Shown here piece after piece: positions 9,435-19,767 of a DNA stretch of 41,696 nucleotides. Source of the DNA: Zygnema cylindricum (Eukaryota; Streptophyta; Zygnematophyceae; Zygnematales; Zygnemataceae); contig JBBHKE010002336.1 in NCBI GenBank assembly GCA_037447655.1, positions 9,099 to 50,794 on the forward strand, given 5' to 3'. The position numbers and the translations under genes are program-made. Each line of letters opens with the position of its first letter. Within the stretch, counting starts at the first letter, position 1. The notes under the pieces were generated by a model that saw only the letters and a program-made list of their open reading frames with translations, was not told the DNA's origin and made no database searches.

Positions 9435-10462
9435 AAGTCCTCAGAGTGGACAGCTTCCAAGAAGCCTCTAGGATAATCCTGACCCCTTTGTGTTTAAGCA
9501 AAAAGAACTACCACCCTGGCAGACAAAAACGCTGACCAACTTCACCCCTATGAAGACAAGACTCCTCTGAGTCGATAGCAAAAAGAATCTCTGAATTTGC
9601 TCTCCTGAGTAGTAAGTTATGGAGGGTCAAAGTTGACCTTTTGTACAGAAGCTCTCTGGGAGAGAGGGTCCTATCTTCTAATTTTTCTAAGTCCTATCTC
9701 TCTCACAAACTCTATCTACTGATGTACGGAACCAATCAGAATTGAGTTCCGTACGCAAAAGTACAGCTGCCGGTGTACTTTATGTACGGACATTGTACGA
9801 CATGGCCAAAATGTCGACACATGTCAAATCCGGATTCGGTGCCATAATCTCCGGAGATTCCACAATCCAACGGAATTTCGCCACGTGTCATCCGATGTGG
9901 CGATGGCCACAAACCGCCGAAATCTTCCTCCGCGATCTCGGCGCTAATCTCGGCCGTCCGATTAAAGTCGACTTTAATCGTAGCCGTAATAAATACATGC
10001 GCGGTATTTGTTTCATTTACGAAACAAATGCGCGGTACTGATTTGTGTCCGTACTGTAAGTCGTACATTTACATTTTACTGGATCTATGTATCCCGTAAT
10101 TCATTTCAGTTAAATGGTTTATTGCGCGCATAACCATTTAAATAAATATCAAACTTTAGTACGTAATACTACTGCTAGACTTAACGGCTAAGGCTACCGG
10201 CTATTTCCTATCTGTCGGCCGGTAGGTACATGGATCAAATCCTGCCGCCGGCACATACCTTTTAATTAAATAAATAAACCCTAACATAAAATTCCCGTAA
10301 ACCTCAGGATAGCCAAGGTAGCCATGGCTCTAGCTTCCTCTCCAATTTCTCAGTGACTGCGACAAGTTTGAGAGTTGGAGAGAGAAGTTAGAGATAGACT
10401 GCCTCGACTTCTATATTTCTTTTCAGACCTAGAAAATACTAATAAAACCATTAGTTTCTACA
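9415..10462 (-). repeat. 5' LTR of the copia element
   Basis: 1048 bp, with the same termini as the 3' LTR. Differences from 4014-5063 include a 2-bp indel near 10156 and about seven substitutions. The element's promoter should lie here, but I do not assign a TATA box. Confidence 0.96.
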
Positions 10463-11127
10463 GATGTCGTACGATTTCGTACAGATTCGTACCATTTATT
10501 GTTTTTTGTCAGACGAAACATGACAAAACATGTTAACTGGATGGCTCCAATATTATAGGCGTAAGTATTGAACGTTGGATGTTTCACTTTTTTAGATTCG
10601 CGAAGCAATCGCGCACATCGTCCAGTGTGAAGAAATTCTCTCCTCGGCGAGGAGAGTTTCTTCAAACTGGTCAAGTACCATTGGTACACGTGAAAAGTAA
10701 AAGAAATATCCACCACAAACAGGCGATGAGAAACAAACACGTCGTACGCCATGTGCCTTCTGCCACGGTGTATGCAGGTCGACCAAAATATTCTTGCACG
10801 CTCCTTTTGATCCGCAGACCTTCAAAGTTTGCGGCGCCTTTTTGCCATTCCGTTTCGAATTTTTGATTTTCAGTTTCAAAATTAAAATTTGGTCGCAAAA
10901 ATTTCGTACGAATCATTAACTACCTCTGCTCGTACAAATACTATGTACGTATTTTCAGTTTGAAGAATATTTTTAGATTTTAAGAATATGAAAACTAACC
11001 TACGTGGCGCCAATCATAATTGAGAAACGATATTCACTGGCACGACATAATGGAACAGCGTGCTAGTAAACACTCGAAATAGACGTCACCACATGTTTAC
11101 TAGGACCGCCTAATGGAGAACAGGCTT
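10463..11127. other. Repeat-derived spacer with a 35-base hairpin
   Basis: 10463-10467 is the right GATGT target duplication. No gene is recognised. The stretch at about 10750-10870 (CCATGTGCCTTC, then AAAGTTTGCGGCGCC) resembles 25780-25880, so this is an old dispersed repeat. A strong hairpin lies at 10629-10663. Confidence 0.5.
10629..10663. repeat. Near-perfect hairpin
   Basis: GAAGAAATTCTCTCCTCG is followed immediately by CGAGGAGAGTTTCTTC with an almost zero loop. This forms a stem of about 16 pairs with one irregularity. It is not followed by a T run, so nothing links it to termination. It is probably a repeat remnant. Confidence 0.7.
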
Positions 11128-11438
11128 AACATTCACTCTTTTTGCCATCCTTATCGATTTAGCAAGCAACACTATTCACGTATGCCGGGTCGTAACACCG
11201 GAAAATATCGGACTAGCCCATGGAATTTGTGTACCGAGTTATAACGTTGTTTGACAGTTTGACTACGGTACACAATCACCTGTTGTTAGTGTGGAAAATA
11301 ATGTTTTATACGCGTTTTTATGCCCAAATGAGGATGAAACCCACATATAGAGACGCTGAAAACCATACATAGTGTGAAAATAAACTGAATTCGGGTCCAA
11401 TACTACAGTACGGTACAGTAGAGTAGAGTACAGTCATG
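11128..11438. repeat. Dispersed flank repeat F1, copy 1
   Basis: The block CCTTATCGATTTAGCAAGCA through a GTACGGTACAG-rich tail recurs at 15229-15505 and 19030-19333 (about 85-90% by eye), and in part at 12108-12160. In all three full copies it is followed at once by a TACACCG-TIR element. No coding potential was seen. Confidence 0.75.
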
Positions 11439-12056
11439 TACACCGCAAAATGTAATTAGAGTAATGAACAAATTAGAGTAAAAAACCCAAAACATAAATT
11501 AGAGTAATGAACTCTAATTTATGTGATAGAACTTTTTCAAAGAGGAAGTTTACTCTAATTTATTTAAGAACTCTATATTGGGTAAATTGGGCAATACCTA
11601 TCTGCCCTGAAATTATTAACACTAAATTACGTAGATATACAAAATTTGTCAGTCCGTATAGTTTTGACGTCATTATGACGTTAGAACTATTTGTCGCGCT
11701 GAATGTGAATTAATGTTCACACTGACGACGATGCTGCCGACGGACAAGAGTTATGCGAACGGCTTTTTTTCGATGTCATTGATTTTTTGTTTAGTGCAAT
11801 TTCACGTGCGAGTGTGATTCTATTAAATCATTATTTGTACCTTTTTACTTATAAAAGTACAATTTTGCACGGTCAGACGTCGTCCATATTCCACACTATT
11901 TAAAACGAACCTATATCAAAAAATTTTACGCAAATTAAACCTTACATTAAATAGAATAATGAAAAAATCAAAATCATTTACCCTATTTAAGGTGATAGAG
12001 TCGAAATTTAACGCGACCGAATTAGCGTTATTTACTCTAATTAAGATTCGGGTGTA
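11439..12056. mobile_element. TACACCG-TIR element, 618 bp
   Basis: Starts TACACCGCAAAATG... and ends ...GATTCGGGTGTA, with TTTACTCTAATT-type blocks near both ends in inverted orientation. It shares internal sequence (AAAGTACAATTTTGCACGG, CCACACTATT) with the copies at 995, 15506 and 29724. It has no transposase. Confidence 0.75.
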
Positions 12057-12447
12057 CTGTATTATCGTGTATGTCTCATAGATATCGTACTTAACGAGTT
12101 CGAACATTCACTCTTTTTGTCGTCCTTATCGATTCAGCAAGTAGCAGTATTCACGTCATAGGTCGCAAACGGTCAACCAAAACCGTGACCGACAGTTAAC
12201 CGACCGCCCGCGCCGGATCCGGAACGGATTTGGTTGCCAAATTTTGGGGGAGGGCGGTCGCGGTCAGTTGATTCACCCAAAAAAAAAAGGGTCGGTTATA
12301 ATCGGTCAAGCAAAAAACGAAAAAAATGAAAATTTTGTACAATCCATACAATCCAACATTATTGTACTTTGTACTCTTTGGTATCGTGGAAGTACGTGAA
12401 TCATGATTGTCATCGCAAGTCTGACATAATAGTAACAATATTCATTC
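12057..12447. other. Spacer with flank repeat F2 and partial F1
   Basis: 12057-12105 resembles the flank that follows the TIR element at 16069 and 19554 (CGTGTATG...TCGTACT...CGAGTTCGA). 12108-12160 is a partial F1 copy. The rest holds no gene. Confidence 0.5.
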
Positions 12448-14937
12448 ACCCCCTCTCACGGTATTGATCTTCTCTTTAAGGTGGCTTCAAAGATGGCTCG
12501 AGGACATGTTCCACACAATGTTCTCCAACTCGCCTTGTCGCTGTTACTAAGCCTGCTGGGGGAATTCGCCCAATTACTATTGATGAGGTGATGTAACATT
12601 TGGTCGCTCGCGCGACGTGTATGAATCTCCAAGGGGCTTTCCATTACCATGTCTCACCGCATCAGTTCGGCTTTGCTACAAAGGGGGGTTGTGAGGCGGC
12701 TGTTCATGGTCTTCGCGCTGTTTTGGATTTCCATCCGGATCGAGTGGTCCTTGAGGTAGATGTTGCTAACGCCTTTAACAAAGTCAGCCATAATGTTATC
12801 TTGCGAGAATTGCGGCATGCTCCATCTCCTATAAACCAAATTTTCCCTTTTGTTTTATTCTCGCTCGAGCTCCCTCATCTTTCCTCTTGGCGGTCCCTTT
12901 GGTGAGGTTGCCACTTTGAAGTCTGCGAGTGGCACCCGCCAAGGTGATCCTTTAGGGGGCCCCTTTTTTGCATTGGCTCACCTTCAAGCTTTACGCGACT
13001 CTGCTACGACTTTCCCTGGTTGTTTATTCCCTTCCATTGTGGATGATACTCATATTGTGGGCCCTCGTTGCCAAGTTTTACTTGCCTTTTTCCATTTTGC
13101 GGACCAACTTCATAGGATTGGTTTATCAATTAAACCGTCTAAATGTGTGGCTTGGTGCCCACAAGGCTTACCTTCGGACTTCCCTGTCCATGTGGGTTTT
13201 CGAATTACGACTTTGACGGATGGTATTAAAGTTTTAGGCTCTCCAATCGGTGCCCCATATTTTGTGAACCAAGTTGTCACCGATGCTTTGCTAGAGGACC
13301 TCTCACACTCTAATGACTTTCCTAAGCTCTCCGACTCCCAAGTGGCATTTCAAAGTCTCACTCGTTGTTTTGCTCAACGACATTTCTATTTCAAACGGAC
13401 ATTACCACCAACGGCTCGATTTTTGTCCTCTTTAAAGGAGTTTGACGATCGACTTTTTACTGTTCTCCATCACCTCTTTGGGCATGGGATTTTTGATCAG
13501 CCAGAGGGCTCATTTGCACGCCGTCAAGCTAGCCTTCCAATTTCCAACGGGGGATTAGGTTTGATTCCGGTGGCTCGAGCTGCTCCAGCGGCTTATATAG
13601 GTAGTTGGGCTTTGGTGGCGCCCGCCATCACTTCCTGGTTGATAGCAAATAATATTCCCATTTTAGCCCAAGTCCTCCCTAGAGTAGACGACAATCTTTT
13701 TCCCTTTTATCAAGCTCTTCTCTCCCCTCGTGCACACCTACCGCCTGAAGCTCGTAACCAAGTGTTACCTTTTCCGTCCCTTATTGCTGACAATAACTTC
13801 CATTTGCAACAATGCATATCCGAGCAGTTGCTAGCCGCAGAATTTTATGATCTATTAAACGCGCTACCTCTGGCTCAATCGCGTGCTCGTTTATGCTCGT
13901 GTTATGGGGCGGAGGCTAGTGCATGGTTACAAGTGACACTGATATTTTCCACACTTCGTTTAGGTTCTGACCAATTCACATCTGCTACCTGCCTTCGTCT
14001 ATATTTGCCTCACCCTTCGCTTCTTGGGCGCCCTAAGTGTGCTTGTAACCAACCAATTAACTTCCACGACATCGATCTACTTTGTTGCTCGCGGGGGGGT
14101 GAACGTACAGTCGCGCATGATTTAGTTTCGCATGAGATTGCTGCGATTTGCGTCGAAGCAGGCTTCACTGTGAAGCGAGAAGTTTCCCATATCTTACCTC
14201 CTCGTTCCCAATCTAGTGGTCTCTGAAGTCCTTGGGTAGACTTGGTTTTCCTCCACGCGTCTGGGCGGACCTTGGGTGATGTGGTCCTTACTGATCCGAT
14301 TGGGACCCACGTTTCTTCTCGCGCAACACTGCATACAGGCCTGGCGGCTAGGGGTGCAGCGGATTTTTAAGGAAAGGGATTACGCTCACCGAGACCTAGG
14401 GGACTAATTTGTTCCATTTGCAGCAGAGATTTTTGGATCTTTGGACAAGTCTTTCGATGATTTTCTCCGCAACTTTGCTAAGAAAGCTTTTGAATCCAGG
14501 GGTCTAGGGAGTCCTCCCCCAAGTCTGTTCGTTGCTTTTTACCCTCAGCGTGTATCAGTTGCCCTTCAACGAGCTCAAGCTGCTGCTCTTCTCCGTCTAA
14601 AGACGGTGGCGGATGATAGGCGGGGCCTCCTAGACCTTCCTCCTCGAGATCAAGTCCACATCCACAATCTTCGCGGGTGTGGAATTTAGCTTGTTAAGGT
14701 TGTGGGGCATCATGTAGAGTGGGTTTTTTCTTTTTTGTCTACTCATCTTTGGTATTTTGTTTAGTCTTGCCAGTTGGTCTAGTGTTTTTGGTTTCCTCAT
14801 TTGATTGTTTTGTTTTGTTTTGTTTTAGTAATTGTTGGCTCTTATAGTCGTTTAATGGGTTTTTTTCTTTTTTTTACCCCCTTTGTACTTTGATGGTTTT
14901 TCCATCGCACTTTTTGTAATAAAGTTTTTCCTTCTAT
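12448..14937 (+). mobile_element. Decayed non-LTR retrotransposon
   Basis: A reverse transcriptase pseudogene (12455-14689) is followed by a 3' UTR with an AATAAA at 14918-14923. ATTCATT occurs just before 12448 and at 14936, a candidate short target duplication. A related 35-nt sequence (CGCAAATCTGACACGGTAGT-like) flanks both sides at 12413 and 14970, so it landed in a local repeat. The 5' end is truncated, because no gag-like or upstream domain is present. No poly(A) tail remains. Confidence 0.7.
12455..14689 (+). pseudogene. Reverse transcriptase of a non-LTR element, with a possible restriction-like endonuclease tail
   Basis: RT landmarks in order: KPAGGIRPI (about 12547), FGFATKGG (12667), VDVANAFNKVSHN (about 12755), TRQGDPLGGP (about 12937) and VDDTHIVGP (about 13040). 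The last supplies the DD catalytic pair. The C-terminal part has a Cys/His cluster (CACNQ...FHDIDLLCC, about 14038-14088), then a VAHDLVSHEI block and LGDVVLTDP. This arrangement resembles RT families with a PD-(D/E)XK-like endonuclease after the RT; that is an inference. Damage: frameshifts near 12530 and 12855, in-frame TAA near 12592, TGA at 14224 and TAA near 14370, with a further frame change before the last segment 14441-14689. The longest open part is 12850-14226 (458 codons). Confidence 0.8.
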
Positions 14938-15228
14938 TCATTTCCCAAATCTTAAAGAGCGCGACAAAGCGTCGCAAATCTGACACGGTAGTAACACTTC
15001 ATTTCGCAAATCTTACGGAACGCGACAAATCGTAATTATTGGCTTATTCATACGTCGTACATTAATTGATTTTGTACTTTTTCGGTTACTGGCGGGCACG
15101 GTTAGTCGCGAACGGTAAACAATATTGGAGCGTGACATATCCCGGTCAGGCGTCGGTTACTCAATTTAAAAAAAAAAAAAACGTTTGGTTTCCGTTATGT
15201 AAAGTTTTGCCTTTTGCGACCTGTGGTT
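14938..15228. repeat. Short tandem repeat, then spacer
   Basis: TTTCCCAAATCTTAAAGAGC with its GCGACAAAGCG tail at about 14941 is repeated 60 bases later as TTTCGCAAATCTTACGGAAC with GCGACAAATCG (about 15001). No gene is seen. Confidence 0.55.
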
Positions 15229-15505
15229 CACGTATGCCTGGTCGTAACACCGGAAAATATCGGACTAGCCCATGGAATCTGTGTACCGAGTTATTACGTT
15301 GTTTGATAGTCTGACTACCATACATAGTCACCAGTTGTTAGTGTGGAAAATCATGTTTTATACGCGTTTTTATGCCCAAATGAGGATGAAACCCACATAT
15401 AGAGACGTTGAAAACCATACATACTGTGAAAATAAGTTGAGTTCGGGTCTAATACTACTGTACGGTACAGTATAGTACAATACAGGACGATACAGTACTG
15501 TACTG
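15229..15505. repeat. Flank repeat F1, copy 2
   Basis: Same block as 11128-11438 and 19030-19333, ending in a run of GTACGGTACAGTA-type short repeats just before the TIR element at 15506. Confidence 0.75.
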
Positions 15506-16068
15506 TACACCGCAAATCGTTATTAGCGTAGAAGTTTCTTTAGCCTACATGAAAAATTGTCGTGGTTTACGCTAATTAAGAATTTGAAAATTTTGAAAAA
15601 AAAATACATTCTAATTGTTGAATAATTCTAATTTGGGTATTTGAAAAAAAAAAATGTCGGTCTCAAACATGCTTACACTTATATAGGTATTCGTACAAAA
15701 TCTGACAAATCGTACACAAATCGTACGTTCACACAGTCGAAACGTGGTTGCTGGTCGAATATGTGCGAACATGATATTTGACAACCCGATTAGACCCCCT
15801 TTTTAGAGCGCACATTCTCATGCGTCCGCGGCTACTAAAACTCATTAGTTATACTTTTTCACTTAAAAAGGTACAATTTTGTAGGGTATGACACTGTCCA
15901 TACACCACACTAATTGACTGATGGCGTACTTCCATTTTGTACGGTACTAAAAATTTAACCCTAAATAGAGTAAAGAAAAAAATAGAATGAACTACGCTAA
16001 TGGAGAATAAAAAAAAGAAAAAGCGGGCGGAATTAGCGTACACAACGCTAATAACGATTGGCGGTGTA
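15506..16068. mobile_element. TACACCG-TIR element, 563 bp
   Basis: Left end TACACCGCAAATCGTTATTA, right end TAATAACGATTGGCGGTGTA. These are inverted repeats of about 20 bp with one or two mismatches. It is non-coding and aligns internally with 1865-2285 and 29724-30254. Confidence 0.85.
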
Positions 16069-16146
16069 CTATATTTTCGTGTATGATATTGTACTGAACG
16101 CGTTCGACGCTTGGAAAAAGCTCAAAAACCATAACTACGAAAATAG

Positions 16147-16650
16147 TACACCGCCAATCGCCATTAGAGTAAATAATGCTAATTCGGTGTCCTTTTAAAA
16201 AAAAATTAAACCTGAAATACAATCCATAATAATATTTTTTCCTTTACGCCTTTTAGGGTTCTTTTTTTAATTAGCGTTCATAACGGAAGTACACTGCAAT
16301 GTTTATAGTGTGTTGTACGGAAATGGTTTGTCCGTACCAAAATGTACTTTTTGAAAAAAATGTACAGAAAGTCATTTAATTTAATTGCGCACGCATGTGA
16401 ATGTGCCCTGGAAAATGAGACGCAAACTCGAATATTCAGATTTTAGCGTACGAATTGTCAGATTATGTACGAATACATACATAGACATCGATACGGCGGG
16501 TATTTATTATTCGAAAAATACCAAACTATTGTTAGTGATTAATTAATATATATGTTTTTTTTTTATTTTTTTTTTCCCCAATTACCGTTAATAACACTAA
16601 TTTTATTTTACGCTATTTATTCTTTTACTCTAATAGCGATTGGCGGTGTG
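16147..16650. mobile_element. TACACCG-TIR element, about 504 bp, inserted in the JTB promoter duplicate
   Basis: Left end TACACCGCCAATCGCCATTA; right end TAATAGCGATTGGCGGTGT followed by G in place of the expected A. The homologous block at 19620-19635 lacks this insertion and reads straight from the ATACGAATATATTACTGG region into GGATCACC, so filled and empty sites can be compared within the window. Confidence 0.85.
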
Positions 16651-16772
16651 CTGGATCACCACTAAAACGTTTTCGAATAGTGTCCGCACGATTGAACCAT
16701 CGTATGTTTGATGTTTCACATCAGGAGATTAGGGTTTCATTTGTCGTGTCCTTCTCCTCTACTTTTGGCACC

Positions 16773-16867
16773 ATGTCTCGCATCTCTCTCTCCATTTCCC
16801 CTCTCCTCTTCCTCCTCTTCTCTCTATTACATTCCTATCGACCACTTGTACATGCTGCATCCGAGAG
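16773..16867 (+). other. Duplicate first exon of the JTB-like gene (alternative or relict)
   Basis: An ATG opens a signal-peptide-like frame (MSRISLSISPLLFLLFSLLH) that runs into a GAGAG|GTAATA splice donor in phase 2. This is the same phase and donor as the exon at 19768-19865, from which it differs by one Leu codon and about five substitutions. Upstream sequence (about 16655-16772) is also duplicated, including GGAGATTAGGGTTTCA. It could be spliced in frame to the exon at 20528, giving an alternative first exon. Whether it is transcribed cannot be told from sequence. Confidence 0.65.
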
Positions 16868-16904
16868 GTAATATTTTTCATTCCTCAATTTGCTGATGTC
16901 TAAG

Positions 16905-17357
16905 GTTTCAGTTTTCGAACATAACGAAAGTCCTTTGAGAGAAATAGTGTGACGAACAAAAGTTACTGAAAATAGCGTGACGAGGGAATGTTACGAAATT
17001 TCGTTTTTATTTTCGGTTGTATTTTGGAAACCGCGTGTCATGTGCAAATCTCAAGATTTTTCGTTGGTTTTCCATCATGACAAGTAGCTTAATCGTCTAG
17101 CGTGTCACGATTTTTTTTTCTGTATCTGCCAATCCACCTCCTTGAGGTGGGTTGATAGTTACACAAAAAAATGAAGCGAACTCCTCGCAGATGAACATCC
17201 GACGACCTGTATTACTTCGAAGACCTTTGGAGAGTATCGGCAAGATTCTCTGTAATGTTGTTTTTCGTATAAAAACAAAATAGGCGGTACGATTTGGTAC
17301 GGAGGGTCGCGGATTTCTATAAACTACGCCACTTTTCGCCTGATGGAACGTCACCCC
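16905..17357. mobile_element. Harbinger-like MITE, 5'-truncated copy
   Basis: Aligns with the right half of 1104-1803 and with 30285-30740, from TTTTCGAACATAACGAAAGT to the terminal TGATGGAACGTCACC. The left half is missing. The breakpoint lies a few dozen bases after the duplicated first exon 16773-16867. Its right end abuts the segmental duplicate at 17360. Confidence 0.75.
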
Positions 17358-17359
17358 AA

Positions 17360-18670
17360 GACAAAATATAATTGACAAGCCTATATATTTATATCAAAAG
17401 TGTCATTGTATAGAACATTCATTTTGTGGTAAAAGCATATCAAGTTTAGTAGAGAGCAACTAGAGGGGCTCGGCCATGCACGCACGTGATATTGAACGAG
17501 CAAAAACCACTCTGGTTAACGATAGGTGGCTATCATAGCCATCTGAGAGAGCACCTATACTAAGGTGATTGAGGGGGTTCCTTCAAAGTTCTTTTCAAGT
17601 GGGGATTGACATATGATCAGCGTTGATTTGTAATTCAAGACGCCTCGACCCCATTCTAAGTTGTTCGTCGAACGATATTTTCACCATTCAAAAGATTGGC
17701 GCGGACGAGGTTCGCCAATCTAAGAGGCCAATCAGTATCTATCTTCATGTTTTAGTCCATGTGGTAACAAAGAGTAATGAAATGCAAACAAAGATGCTCA
17801 CAACAAGGGACAATGTCTGTGGACGGATTAAATACGAGTGAAACATCGGCAGACACAAACACAGTCGAGAAAAAATATATTTATTTATAAATAGTTATAA
17901 AAATAATACGTATATCACTCTTAGATATTATAATGACTAGGACATTGAAGGGCGAAGAAAAGGGAGACAAATATGATAAATATAGTAAAAATAAAAAATA
18001 TTGCAGTGGAAAAGGGCAAAGAAAAGTTTTGTACAAAGACAAAAAATACGAAGAATATGGAATGAATTAGGTTGAAGTTTAGGTTATGATAATCGATGCA
18101 CACCAATGATCTAAAGTGTAGGTGTATTTAGGAAAATGAATTTTATTCCTATAGTTTCATTTTTTTAGTTATAAAATTGTAGTGAACATGCGTTTATACT
18201 TAAACTGCTTGTATTTGACATCTGAAAATAAATATATTTTTACTAATTTTTACTGCTTTCTACGATTGGGAAATTTAACATGTTACGTCAAAACCAGCGA
18301 AACATATTTGCCATGGGTTTATTTATATTTCACCTTTTTGTATGTTTTTCATTGGTCGCATCCTATAATAAATGGATGAACTGTCAATCAATGAACACTT
18401 ATATATTCATATATTTACGTTTTTTTCATCTTGTATAAAAATGTAACGGGATTTTATATAAGCCACGAAGTTATGGCTTTACGAATTTGAGTTTTAGCCT
18501 TGCGCATATTTTTGTCGATTAATTTCCCCATGCGTATACTGTAAGAAAAACGAGGTAAATATGGTTTAAAGTAAAGCTGTTTTATTTTTGTACAAATTTA
18601 TACTTTAGATTCGATTTTTTTAAAAACAATGGTATTAAAAAAAATGGTAAAACTATTTGAAAATAGACTA
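17360..18670. repeat. Segmental duplicate, copy B (partner 2589-3991)
   Basis: Colinear with 2589-3991. It lacks the long A run of copy A. No gene is found. Confidence 0.8.
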
Positions 18671-19029
18671 TTAACACTCAAAGATGTATAATCTTTAGGT
18701 GGCGACTTTCGAGATGTGTGAAAACCTAATAGTTCGTTCACAATGGAAGATTGAATGTCATTTTAATCTGTACCAAAATATATAACGCCCAACTGTTTAT
18801 TCAAGGACTTTGATATTTTGAATCTATTTCAGTGTCAAACTAAGTCGTGTTTTTAATTAATTTAAAAGTTTACTCTACCTCTCAAATCACCACTTTGACC
18901 ATGCACATTTATCAACTTAGTAATCATAAGAATGCGATTAAAAGACAAGGATTTTATTTTATACTTTCAGTCTCAAAATTGACTATGGTCCTATCCCTAT
19001 GGAATACTTTATTTTTGCGATATTATTCA
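18671..19029. other. Spacer, nothing recognised
   Basis: AT-rich. No gene, repeat or motif that I can support. Confidence 0.4.
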
Positions 19030-19333
19030 ATAACGTTCTTTTGCCGTCCTTATCGATTCAGCAAGCAACAGTATTCACGTATGCCGCGTCGTAACACCCG
19101 AAAATGTCGGACTAGCCCCCATGGAATCTGTACCGACACATTTAATATGCCAGTTATTACGTCGGTCGACAGTTTGACTACTGTGCCGTACATGGTCACC
19201 CGTTGTTAATGTGGGAAAGCGTATTTTATACGCATTTTTATGCCCAAATAAGGATGAAACCCACATATAGAGACGCTGAAAACCATACATAGTGTTAAAA
19301 TAAACTGAGTTTGGGTCCAATGCTACAGTACAG
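19030..19333. repeat. Flank repeat F1, copy 3
   Basis: Third copy of the block at 11128 and 15229, running from CCTTATCGATTCAGCAAGCA to GTACAGTACACC. It contains a 13-bp insertion relative to the others near 19135. Confidence 0.75.
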
Positions 19334-19553
19334 TACACCATGTATCGCTATTCGTGTTAATAATTTGTTCGCCACTTGAAACATCTTTTCTCCGTACACA
19401 CTTGTCCGATTTCAATTTGAGACCGCCAATCGGAAGCTGAGAATCTTACCTTTAAATCGCAACCGTCAGATCCACAATTCGATAAGTGTGTACGGATAAA
19501 AGCTGTTTTAAGAGACGAAAAAAACATCAACACTAATAGAGATACACGGTGTA
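19334..19553. mobile_element. Short TACACCG MITE, 220 bp
   Basis: Left end TACACCATGTATCGCTATTC, right end CTAATAGAGATACACGGTGTA, forming inverted repeats. The inside includes TCTTTTCTCCGTACACACTT and CGATAAGTGTGTACGGATAA in inverted arrangement, so most of the element is self-complementary. It lies at the same point between F1 and F2 where the other two units hold a 563- or 618-bp element. Confidence 0.85.
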
Positions 19554-19633
19554 CTGTATTATTGTGTATGACATCGTACTGAACGCGTTCGAAGCTTGGA
19601 AGAACCATAAATACGAATATATTACTGGATCTG

Positions 19634-19767
19634 TGGATCACCACTAAAACGTTTTCGAATAGTTTCCGCACGATTGAACTACAGTATCGTATGTTTCACA
19701 TCAGGAGATTAGGGTTTCAGTATCCTTATTAGGGTTTCTCGTGCCCTTCTCCTCTACATTCGGCGCC
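19634..19767 (+). promoter_or_regulatory. Presumed promoter and 5' UTR of the JTB-like gene
   Basis: This stretch is conserved with 16655-16772 apart from a short insertion, which marks it as the duplicated 5' region. It contains CAGGAGATTAGGGTTTCA, and AGGGTTT recurs 26 bases later. These resemble telo-box-like (AAACCCT) elements common upstream of plant housekeeping genes. No TATA box is evident and the transcription start is not determinable. Confidence 0.45.

Larger units (their letters stand above)
4014..10462 (-). mobile_element. Ty1/copia LTR retrotransposon, full length, recent insertion
   Basis: Two LTRs (4014-5063 and 9415-10462) begin TG and end CA and are flanked by the duplication GATGT. 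They differ by about seven substitutions and one 2-bp indel over roughly 1050 bp (hand count), so the insertion is fairly young. On the minus strand the order is 5' LTR, primer-binding site, gag, protease, integrase, reverse transcriptase, RNase H, polypurine tract, 3' LTR. Integrase before reverse transcriptase is diagnostic of Ty1/copia. pol is open throughout, while gag carries one nonsense codon and the gag-pol junction a frame change, so this copy is probably not autonomous as it stands. Confidence 0.97.

Noticed and set aside
17097-17378. Minus-strand frames over the Harbinger-like fragments (also 1536-1859)
   Set aside because: The frame is only partly kept among copies, no transposase motif is present, and the elements are bounded by TIRs of a non-coding MITE.
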